64,000 nucleotides of DNA, taken from NCBI GenBank assembly GCA_029856145.1, contig JAHQWK010000008.1:1-64000 (forward strand), written 5' to 3'. Shown here piece after piece: positions 57,459 through 64,000 of this stretch (within the stretch, counting starts at the first letter, position 1; every line of letters begins with the position of its first letter). The translations under genes and the position numbers were made by a program. Under the pieces are notes generated by a model. That model was not told where the DNA came from and did no database searches. It worked only from the letters and a program-made list of their open reading frames with translations. This stretch comes from Promethearchaeia archaeon. GTDB lineage: Archaea > Asgardarchaeota > Lokiarchaeia > Sigyniarchaeales > SOKP01.

Positions 57459-57480
57459 CCAAATCACTAATCCCAAACAC

Positions 57481-57498
57481 CCCAAATATTTAAATAGC
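57481..57498 (+). promoter_or_regulatory. TATA box suited to a leaderless mRNA
   Basis: CCAAATATTTAAATAGC lies about 20-25 bases before ATG 57510, the usual distance from TATA box to transcription start. The mRNA of the zinc-ribbon gene would then begin at or next to its start codon. Confidence 0.45.
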
Positions 57499-57509
57499 AA
57501 AAGAGATAT

Positions 57510-57956
57510 ATGATTCTTATGAGAGATAAACGAGCAATTATTATCAAGAGCCCGCGATTACAGAAAATTAGGAACAATTTAAGGCTTCTGTTGCTTAAAG
57601 CGGCAAGAACAGAACGAGAAAGATTATATAAAGAATGGAGGGGGTTTCTGGTTGGCTCAGAGGGTAAAAGGCACTCCATAAAAGAATTTTCTCCAGATAA
57701 ATTAGAACAGTTCAGAAATCTTCAAGAGCAAGAAGAAATCTTGAAAAGCATATCAGATAGATCTATTTGTAAATGTATTGCGTGCGGGAAAGCGGATCGG
57801 GACATGGTGTACAATAAGGCTTATGATGCGTGGTACTGCACAGATTGCTATGGGTTGGAGCGGTCGGTTGCTCAGAGGCGGACTAAAACGCGAGAGAGAG
57901 GATCGAAGTCATGCGAAGAGAAAGCCCTCGAGGAGCACTCCAAGACTTTTCTGTAG
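57510..57956 (+). CDS. Small zinc-ribbon protein, 148 aa
   Basis: ATG at 57510 without a ribosome binding site. The N-terminus is very basic and helical (RLQKIRNNLRLLLLKAARTERERLYK). The centre carries CKCIACGKADRDMVYNKAY and DAWYCTDCYG, a CxxC...CxxC zinc ribbon. From memory, similar DMVYN...WYC..CYG ribbons occur in other Asgard proteins, but the function is unknown. It lies 51 bases after the giant gene, yet appears to have its own promoter. The two other-frame ORFs over it are shadows. Confidence 0.7.
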   Translation: MILMRDKRAIIIKSPRLQKIRNNLRLLLLKAARTERERLYKEWRGFLVGSEGKRHSIKEFSPDKLEQFRNLQEQEEILKSISDRSICKCIACGKADRDMVYNKAYDAWYCTDCYGLERSVAQRRTKTRERGSKSCEEKALEEHSKTFL

Positions 57957-58272
57957 TTATCGCATGGTCTCTTTTTTGTTTTTCTTTTTTGCTTTTTGTC
58001 TTATTTTCATGGATCTATAATTTTATAATCTATAATTATTTCTATTACTCCAAGAAAAATGCTGCGAAATTTTGCTTGTGTGGGTACTTGAATTTGATTT
58101 CTTTCTCCTATATAGATCTAAATCTTCTTAGGTCAAAGTTCACTATCTTGTGAAGTTGGGACCTCAATTTATTAATTTGATAATTTTTTTAGAACAACAA
58201 TAAAAAAAAGAAAAATAAAAAAACTTAATATATTAATTCCCATTGGTTTTTTACATGAAACTGCTTAATGGA
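57957..58272. terminator. Convergent terminator region between zinc-ribbon gene and actin
   Basis: T-runs at about 57969-58005 (TTTTTTGTTTTTCTTTTTTGC) follow the plus-strand stop. A-runs at about 58201-58224 read as T-runs after the actin stop on the minus strand. No gene seen in between. Confidence 0.55.
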
Positions 58273-59418
58273 TCAGAAGCACCGGTGAATTACCTGTGGG
58301 CCCATCTCTTTATATTCTCTACGAGTAACCCACATTCTATGAAACGTCTTTAGTGAACTCAGAATTGAACCACCAATCCATACTGAGTACATACGCTCAG
58401 GTGGGGCAATTATTTTGACGTCTACACTCTCTGGGATTTGCTCTTTGATTTCTTTCGTTAATCTTTCCTTAATCCCGGGGAACATAGTGCTTCCGCCCGA
58501 GAGAACGATGTTGCTATATAGATCTCTTCGAAGATCGACGTCACATTCTGAAATGGCGCCTACAATCACATCATCTAAAGGCTCAAGTTCTTTTCCGATA
58601 ACAGAAGGGTTGAAGAAACACTCAGGTGCTAAGAATCGCTCTACACCGACGTTGATGGTCTCTCCGTCAGGGAGCATATAACTTTTCTCCATTCCAGCGA
58701 CCTTCTTACTCAGCATCATCTCTTTTTCAGGATCAATCGCCACATAGCACAGCTTCTCTTTTATATCTCTCACAATCTCTTTTTCTGCTGATGTTGTGAA
58801 AGAATATCCCTTTTGTCGAAGAAGTCTCTGTAAATAGGTTGTAATATCCCGACCAGCGAGATCGATTCTTTGAATAGCATGACTTAAGGCAAATCCCTCG
58901 AAAATTGGTACAACGTGGGATACACCATCACCAATATCTATAACACACCCAGTAGTACGACCAGAAGCATAAAGACTCAATACTGCTTGCATTGCTACGT
59001 AAAGAGCAGGTGTATTAAAAGTCTCAAACATAATTTCAGCCATTTTCTCACGGTTTGGGCGTGGGTTCAATGGCGCTTCTGTTAAAAGTACTGGATGTTC
59101 ACTTGGATCGATACGCAAGTCAGTATAAAACGTGTAATGCCAGATTTTCTCCATAGCAGTCCAGTCTTCAATGATACCATGTTCAACAGGGAACATTAAC
59201 TTTAAAACGCCTTTTAATTGCATAGCTTCCTCACCAATATAGTATTCCCGAGTATAGTGCTCAACATCAGTCATGATGCTTTCATACTTGGGATATCCAA
59301 TTAGTGTAGGGAAGACTGACCTTGGTTGATCCTCACCAGCAAATCCATTTTTGGAGATTCCGGTACCATTATCAACAACCAGGGCTTTTGCGTTTAAAAA
59401 GCTTTCTTCCTCTGCCAT
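58273..59418 (-). CDS. Lokiactin, eukaryote-like actin
   Basis: 381 aa, aligned end to end with eukaryotic actin (375-377 aa). Phosphate loop 1 [51 protein letters not shown] with the catalytic Gln; phosphate loop 2 [15 protein letters not shown] with the catalytic His; adenosine motif [12 protein letters not shown]; and the C-terminus [16 protein letters not shown] ending VIHRCF. It should bind ATP and form filaments that shape the cell and its protrusions, regulated by Asgard profilins and gelsolins (known for the family). ATG start; TATA box about 65 bases upstream. It stands convergent with the giant surface gene and alone on its strand here. No missing catalytic residue seen. Confidence 0.97.
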   Translation of the reverse strand: MAEEESFLNAKALVVDNGTGISKNGFAGEDQPRSVFPTLIGYPKYESIMTDVEHYTREYYIGEEAMQLKGVLKLMFPVEHGIIEDWTAMEKIWHYTFYTDLRIDPSEHPVLLTEAPLNPRPNREKMAEIMFETFNTPALYVAMQAVLSLYASGRTTGCVIDIGDGVSHVVPIFEGFALSHAIQRIDLAGRDITTYLQRLLRQKGYSFTTSAEKEIVRDIKEKLCYVAIDPEKEMMLSKKVAGMEKSYMLPDGETINVGVERFLAPECFFNPSVIGKELEPLDDVIVGAISECDVDLRRDLYSNIVLSGGSTMFPGIKERLTKEIKEQIPESVDVKIIAPPERMYSVWIGGSILSSLKTFHRMWVTRREYKEMGPQVIHRCF

Positions 59419-59874
59419 ATTTCTAATTCAGCTCTTAATTTTAATTATTTTTTTAATTCGATTAATTTCTTCGATTATATTATATAAACTATTTTTTAAA
59501 CAAAACTTATTGTTAATTTTTTCTTATTATTTATCCTTTAAATTGATAAATTGTAAGATTAAAATTAAAATAATAATAATGCACGCATTTATAAATTTTA
59601 TGTTATAAAAATCATTATAAATGTATGTAAAATCGCTTTTAATTATATGTACAAATCTATTTGGAATATGGTCATTTAGAACAACAAATTTCATGTTTAA
59701 CTTTAATTTATTCTTTTTGTCATCATAATTTACACAAAAATTAGTAATAATTGAAAATATCTTAATGAGAATTCAATAAAAAAACTTATTTAAATAAAAA
59801 TCTAATTAGTAACTTGATAAGAAAGAGGGTATTTCCCTAATTATATAAATTATTACGAAAGAGGATTTAAAGAC
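59419..59874. promoter_or_regulatory. Divergent promoter region between actin and the 324-aa gene
   Basis: Minus strand: AGTTTATATAATATAA (59490-59475) is the actin TATA box. Plus strand: TTATTTAAATAAAA (59787) and AATTATATAAATTA (59838) are TATA candidates for the 324-aa gene, with GAGGATTT before its TTG. The very AT-rich centre has no ORF or fold I trust. Confidence 0.5.
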
Positions 59875-60849
59875 TTGCCAGAGAGTGGAACAATATTATA
59901 TGATTTAAATAAGGTTTTTATTCCCTGTCGAACAGTTTTAGAAATGGAGGCACTAACCTCGTTATTTCTTGAATTTTATAATTATGATAAGATCAAGGAA
60001 ATACCACAAAGCCAGCCAACAAGCCAAAAATTAATTGAAAAATTTCATGTATTAGATTGTCGACCCCTTGAACACATTATAAAATATTTCATAGATGTTA
60101 TTGTAGGCAAAATGAAACCTATTGTAATGTATGAAAGAGATCATCATGATAGATTTAGGATGGGAAATGTAGAAGCATACACAAAAACAAGATTATGTTT
60201 ATTTTTCGCGTTACATCGACTAAAGCTTAAGTTTTTAGTTATTAAGAACTTTATGGGTAAATTTAAAGATAGATATTATAAATTAGACATTTTGAAAGAC
60301 CAAGGGAATCTGGGAGCCCATTCTTTTCTTTCTGCTTTTTATGAGGATTATTACAAGAAAAATGAAATGAATCTTAAACTCATGTTATCTTCAAAAAGAA
60401 TGTCAGAAAGAGTAAGCAAATTAATGGATACTTCAGATACCATAACTAATGAGGATATAATCAATGCTATTACATTTAAAAAATTTCTTGATGATAAAAA
60501 TAGAATTAAATTTATCATGAAAGAGATAAAGGCATCTCTTTTTGTCTGTAGGGTAATGTTTGCCCAAATGGATGTATACAATCCTTTTACACTGGCAAAA
60601 GAAACTAATATTGATGCAGAGGAGATGATGATAAGCCAAGATTTCATTCCAGAGCTAATTCCTGCAATCTCTCAATGTTATGCGGAGAACCATATGCCAC
60701 AACTTGAAGATTGTTTTACCGCCTATGAATTTATGATGAATAGAGTATTAGAAGGAATAAATTTTGCCGTAGAAATCGCTTCAGGGGGGCAGATAATACT
60801 CGATTTAGATAGTACCATCTATAATACAGGAAACATCTTTGAACTTTAG
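59875..60849 (+). CDS. Hypothetical helical protein, 324 aa
   Basis: TTG start eight bases after GAGGAT. All-helical look with conserved-looking segments FIPCRTVLEMEALTSLFLEF, MYERDHHDRFRMGNVEAY and DCFTAYEFMMNRVLEG. No signal peptide, membrane helix or nucleotide-binding motif. Family not recognised. It is divergent from lokiactin and sits ahead of the minus-strand redox operon, with which it shares no strand. Confidence 0.6.
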   Translation: MPESGTILYDLNKVFIPCRTVLEMEALTSLFLEFYNYDKIKEIPQSQPTSQKLIEKFHVLDCRPLEHIIKYFIDVIVGKMKPIVMYERDHHDRFRMGNVEAYTKTRLCLFFALHRLKLKFLVIKNFMGKFKDRYYKLDILKDQGNLGAHSFLSAFYEDYYKKNEMNLKLMLSSKRMSERVSKLMDTSDTITNEDIINAITFKKFLDDKNRIKFIMKEIKASLFVCRVMFAQMDVYNPFTLAKETNIDAEEMMISQDFIPELIPAISQCYAENHMPQLEDCFTAYEFMMNRVLEGINFAVEIASGGQIILDLDSTIYNTGNIFEL

Positions 60850-60946
60850 TGTGGAATAACTTTCATTAAAACTGGACTCATTAAATATTTTATAATTTAG
60901 ACTCTATTTTTCCTTCAACAATTAAAAAAATAACAAGCTTATCAAT

Positions 60947-61096
60947 ATGAAGAATGAAAAATTAAAAATGAAACGTGAAGTTTGGGAATATCTCAGGCAA
61001 TATAGACAAGCACCATATCAAAAAAGATACGTAGAATTATTAAGTATGAAAGAAATTTTTGATATGAAAAAGTGTAAAATAGAAGGAGAAAAATAA
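60947..61096 (+). CDS. Possible 49-aa basic protein
   Basis: Below the track's size limit. ATG ORF encoding MKNEKLKMKREVWEYLRQYR...KCKIEGEK, compact, helical and basic. It lies 97 bases after the 324-aa gene, without a good ribosome binding site, and ends 27 bases before the end of the convergent FrhB-like gene. Composition is protein-like; plausible but unproven. Confidence 0.38.
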   Translation: MKNEKLKMKREVWEYLRQYRQAPYQKRYVELLSMKEIFDMKKCKIEGEK

Positions 61097-61123
61097 ATTT
61101 AAATAAATCTAATTCTGAAATAT

Positions 61124-62233
61124 CTATTTGTTCTTTAAAGTGTTTTCTGCTCTTTCTATTTTCTTATTGCTCCATTCCTTAACTTTAGTCAACATTTCCA
61201 TTTTATTATTTGGCCTATTTAATTCAATTGGTTCTTTAATGTAACCTTTATTTAGAGCATTATTATAAATTTTTTCACCTATTTTAGTCCTAATTATTGC
61301 AGTAGTTAATTTTTCTTGTGAACCAAGACCTCCAAAAGAAATATCCGCATAAATATTGGAAAAATCATCGCATGCATAGCAAGCAGGACGTCCAATATCG
61401 TGTAAATCTGAGAATGAAATACTTAATGTATTCCCATTTTTAAAGTATAATATAAGATCTTCTCGGACGTTCATACTTTCAACATCTTCAAATGAAAAAT
61501 TGAGCTTATCTTCCAGTTTTTTCCTATCTTCATCATTAAATGAGAAGTTCAGATAACAAAACAGACCTAATGTATACTTAACAATATGTGCAGGTAGAAT
61601 ACTTAATTCTTGCATTTTTCTAATTGAATTTATTTGACACGGCGTTCCTACAACAGCTATATTTAATAAATCGGGACTCATAACTTTTTTCAATGCAATA
61701 TTCGCCGGTATGAATGTATTATATTTTTCCAAACCAACTACTTGGCTAGAGAAGTCGAAATGAGATCCTGCAGCTTCAATTAAATCCTCTTTACTTATAG
61801 CTAAAAATGAAGTTCGATTAAAAGGACCTTTCCTTTTACAAACGACTGCTCCATCTATTAACTTATTATCTAATAAATAACTCAAAATTGCTGTTACAGC
61901 ACCACCATCAGTTGCATTATTTCTAATTTCTTCTGAAGATGCATGACATGAAGCTATTTTCAACTGATTTCCTATAGGAGGATCATAGCTGAATTTTTTA
62001 TTCAACTGATCGTTTAGTACATGAGTTTGAGGACACACAAAATAACAAATACCACATTTAAGACATTTATCTTTATCTATGTATTTTGGGGGTCCTGATT
62101 CCGACATTTCAATAGCTTTTAATTCCCCAGCTGAGCAAAAACTAACACATCCACCACATTCTCCACACAATCCTTTTTCATGAACTTCTATTATCAAATC
62201 TTCAAATGTTTTTGTGACTGCACTATCAGCCAA
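61124..62233 (-). CDS. FrhB/FdhB-family flavin iron-sulfur oxidoreductase subunit
   Basis: 369 aa, TTG start with GGTGA nine bases upstream. The N-terminus has two [4Fe-4S] motifs, CGECGGCVSFC and CLKCGICYFVC. The FrhB core follows: TDGGAVTAILSYLLDNK, VVGTPCQINSIRKM, and RPACYACDDFSNIYADISFGGLG near the C-terminus, with additional Cys ligands. Family members carry FAD and reduce F420 or other carriers in hydrogenases, formate dehydrogenases and Hdr-linked complexes. Downstream of HydG- and HydB-like genes on the same strand (52-base gap), so it probably joins them in a cytosolic electron-transfer complex. Confidence 0.85.
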   Translation of the reverse strand: MADSAVTKTFEDLIIEVHEKGLCGECGGCVSFCSAGELKAIEMSESGPPKYIDKDKCLKCGICYFVCPQTHVLNDQLNKKFSYDPPIGNQLKIASCHASSEEIRNNATDGGAVTAILSYLLDNKLIDGAVVCKRKGPFNRTSFLAISKEDLIEAAGSHFDFSSQVVGLEKYNTFIPANIALKKVMSPDLLNIAVVGTPCQINSIRKMQELSILPAHIVKYTLGLFCYLNFSFNDEDRKKLEDKLNFSFEDVESMNVREDLILYFKNGNTLSISFSDLHDIGRPACYACDDFSNIYADISFGGLGSQEKLTTAIIRTKIGEKIYNNALNKGYIKEPIELNRPNNKMEMLTKVKEWSNKKIERAENTLKNK

Positions 62234-62284
62234 TTTTTTTCACCTATTTTTTATAAATTTTTAAAAATATTTATTCTTATTAAT

Positions 62285-63124
62285 TTAATACTCATCAGGT
62301 AGTTCCTTGAGCTCAGCAAGAGAAAATACGGGTCCATCAGTACAAATAAACTTGTTTCCGATATTACAGCGCCCGCATTTTCCAATCCCACACTTCATTC
62401 TCGCCTCTAGACTGTTCAAAATGGCTTCTGGCCCCCAATTTAGCTCTTCCATAACAGCAATTGTAGTTTTAATCATTATTGGTGGTCCACAGATAACTGC
62501 AACGGCATTATCAGAACTTGGGCCAACTTTTTTAACGATAGGTGCGACAAATCCTACTTCTTCCGTCCATCCCTCTGCTTCACGATCAATAGTTAAAACT
62601 ACCTTAATGTCATCTCGTTTTTTCCATTCATCTAGAATATCTGTATATAATACTTCTCCAGGATCACGGTTGCCGTATATAACCGTTATATCACCGTAAT
62701 CTTTTCGATGTTTCTCATCTAGTAAGTAAATTACCAACGATCTGAGTGTCGAAAACGCGAAACCTCCTCCAATAACCACGATATTTTTTCCTTTCATTTC
62801 CTCTACGGGCCAGCCATTTCCACAAGGACCTCTTACCCCAACTATGTCTCCTTCTTCACAATTATGAAATCCTGACGTAACAGTACCCATTTTCTTAATA
62901 GTAAACATAATGGTTCCTTCTTCAGTAGGGGATGAAGCTATCCCTATAGGACATTCACCTTTTCCTATTAAGCTAATTTCGGCAAATTGTCCAGGAATAT
63001 AATCAAATTTCTTATAATCTTCTTCTTTCTTAAACTCTAATTCAATAGTCTTAATATCATTCACTTTATTCTCAGAGACTATCGATTTAACTGTTGTAAG
63101 ATAAGGTATGTAAGGATTAGGCAA
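62285..63124 (-). CDS. Sulfhydrogenase gamma (HydG)/AsrB-like FAD-NAD(P) reductase subunit
   Basis: 279 aa, TTG start behind GGGTGA. FAD-binding barrel at about residues 8-100 (YIPGQFAEISL, CPIGIASSPTEEG, GDIVGVRGPCGNGWP), NAD(P)-binding domain at about 108-225 (VVIGGGFAFSTLRSL, VICGPPIMIKTTI), and a C-terminal [2Fe-2S] motif CGIGKCGRCNIGNKFICTDG. It passes electrons between NAD(P)H and the iron-sulfur subunit. It overlaps the end of the HydB-like gene by 8 bases, as in sulfhydrogenase and anaerobic sulfite reductase operons. HydG and AsrB cannot be told apart from sequence alone here. Confidence 0.87.
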   Translation of the reverse strand: MPNPYIPYLTTVKSIVSENKVNDIKTIELEFKKEEDYKKFDYIPGQFAEISLIGKGECPIGIASSPTEEGTIMFTIKKMGTVTSGFHNCEEGDIVGVRGPCGNGWPVEEMKGKNIVVIGGGFAFSTLRSLVIYLLDEKHRKDYGDITVIYGNRDPGEVLYTDILDEWKKRDDIKVVLTIDREAEGWTEEVGFVAPIVKKVGPSSDNAVAVICGPPIMIKTTIAVMEELNWGPEAILNSLEARMKCGIGKCGRCNIGNKFICTDGPVFSLAELKELPDEY

Positions 63125-64000
63125 CTACTTTTTCACCCTCTTTTTTTTCTATATTTTTTATTTTATCTAATATTACTCGAAGATCATTATTAGCAGGACA
63201 TACAATAACACATCTACCGCAGCCTACACAGCCTAATAAATCATAATTTGTAGGATAATAACTGAACTTATGCATAATTCGGTTCCGGCAGCGTTGGATT
63301 TTAGTATCTCTAGGATTATGACCACTTGTTTCCATTGTATAAAGACACGATTGACAAGTATCCCAGATCCTAATTCTTCTACCTCGATTATTATAATGAT
63401 CTGTTTCATCAATAACATCAAAACAAGTACATGTTGGACATAAATAAGCACAAGAACCACATCCTATACAAGATTCACTGATCTCGTCCCATACAGAGTG
63501 TTCAAAACTGGTTTCTAAGTTTTTTACGATAGCATCAACATCAATCTTTGTAGTTATTGATTCCTCTGCTGTTTTTGCCAATTCCTCTGCTTTTTTCAAA
63601 TCATTCTTAGAAGCATCAGAAAGCCATGGTAACTTTTGAATTAATTTTTTCCCTTTATCACTGATTCCTTCAACTAAGTAAGTTTCTCCTAAATCAGTTA
63701 GAAATACATCCATATTCTCTTTATTGAAAGGATTTCCACCAACAGATGTGCAAAAGCATGTAGATCTTGGATTATTGCAACCGATTCCTATGAGTGTTGT
63801 ATTTTCTTTTTTCTTTAAATAGATTTCATCCTTTGAATTACCATGAAATGAAAAGAAATTGGCAAATAATTCAAAACTATAAGCATCACATGGTCGGATT
63901 CCAAAAATCAAGATTTTTTGGTCTAAATCCTGTCTATCAGTAATTTCAACATCTTTCTCATCTAATGTGTATTCAAATAACACTTCATTTTGAGGAAATA
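63117..64000 (-). CDS. HydB/AsrA-like iron-sulfur subunit, 5' end beyond the window
   Basis: At least 294 codons; the frame stays open to the window edge (FPQNEV before the tracked GTG), so the tracked start is not the real one. GIRPCDAYSFELF and GCNNPRSTCFCTSVGG are family signatures. Two [4Fe-4S] motifs follow: CIGCGSCAYLCPTCTC and CVGCGRCVIVCPANNDL, with RIWDTCQSCLYT between them. This is the sulfhydrogenase beta/anaerobic sulfite reductase A family, which relays electrons between the flavin subunit and a catalytic partner. The first gene of this operon, and any NiFe subunits, lie beyond 64000. Confidence 0.87.
   Translation of the reverse strand, partial: FPQNEVLFEYTLDEKDVEITDRQDLDQKILIFGIRPCDAYSFELFANFFSFHGNSKDEIYLKKKENTTLIGIGCNNPRSTCFCTSVGGNPFNKENMDVFLTDLGETYLVEGISDKGKKLIQKLPWLSDASKNDLKKAEELAKTAEESITTKIDVDAIVKNLETSFEHSVWDEISESCIGCGSCAYLCPTCTCFDVIDETDHYNNRGRRIRIWDTCQSCLYTMETSGHNPRDTKIQRCRNRIMHKFSYYPTNYDLLGCVGCGRCVIVCPANNDLRVILDKIKNIEKKEGEKVVA

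Noticed and set aside
19248-57458. Giant ORF as a chance fusion, prophage artefact or several genes
   Set aside because: The frame is unbroken, the internal domain order is sensible, other frames are rich in stops, and no internal promoter plus ribosome binding site pair was noticed. Assembly error cannot be excluded without reads.
57778-58153. Two 80-aa ORFs after the giant gene
   Set aside because: Other-frame readings of the zinc-ribbon gene and its T-rich terminator.
62307-62699. 130-aa plus-strand ORF
   Set aside because: Antisense to the HydG-like gene, whose motifs are intact.

Overview
The window is AT-rich archaeal DNA, most likely from an Asgard archaeon (Promethearchaeota, Lokiarchaeia-like). 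The strongest marker is a full-length, eukaryote-like actin (lokiactin, 58273-59418, minus). Archaeal TATA boxes with short GGTGA-type ribosome binding sites, an archaeo-eukaryotic primase, and a sulfhydrogenase-type electron-transfer operon agree with this. I saw no rRNA, tRNA, CRISPR array or transposase gene.

Layout. (1) About 0.1-14.3 kb is a gene-sparse accessory region of small, poorly known genes: an OGG-like DNA glycosylase, a 55-aa two-helix membrane protein missing from the ORF track, a NYN-domain nuclease, a 529-aa protein with an Asgard-type WGHC/DTRLLH module, a YbjQ-like protein, a GIY-YIG remnant with an exact 96-bp tandem duplication, and a DUF4145-like protein. Next come a replication/partition-like block (AEP primase operon, RHH protein, cyclin-like protein, ParB-like protein) and an AbrB-like protein. 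Several repeats punctuate it: a perfect 38-bp pair on either side of the DUF4145-like gene, and a 33-bp pair on either side of the 529-aa gene. It reads as an integrated or decayed mobile element, or a genomic island. (2) About 14.6-18.5 kb is a surface cluster: a beta-helix protein and a second secreted protein, convergent, both ending in an IPGY + hydrophobic helix + basic tail anchor, with a winged-helix regulator and a 22-bp palindrome beside it. (3) 19248-57458 is one unbroken ORF of 12,736 aa. It has about 15 N-terminal membrane helices around a cytosolic loop, then about 9,400 aa of beta-rich ectodomain (Ig-like modules, a LamG domain split by an inserted domain, a propeller-like stretch, three H-type-lectin-like repeats, a DNRLRE-like module, calcium-loop motifs). 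A second membrane-embedded region and a basic tail of about 1,000 aa follow. A small ORF precedes it and a 96-aa ORF overlaps its start; a zinc-ribbon gene with a probable leaderless mRNA follows. (4) 58.2-59.4 kb is lokiactin, convergent with the giant gene. (5) 59.9-64.0 kb holds a 324-aa unknown, a 49-aa ORF and a minus-strand operon of HydB-like (cut by the window end), HydG-like and FrhB-like subunits.

The giant surface protein is the most exciting item. The primase operon and the repeated promoter-like cassette come next. A recurring theme is that several genes have their best start at a non-AUG/GUG/UUG codon (ATT, CTG, ATA, perhaps ATC) placed correctly behind a GGTGA-type ribosome binding site. 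All domain calls were made by eye from the sequence and memory of families; no database search was run.
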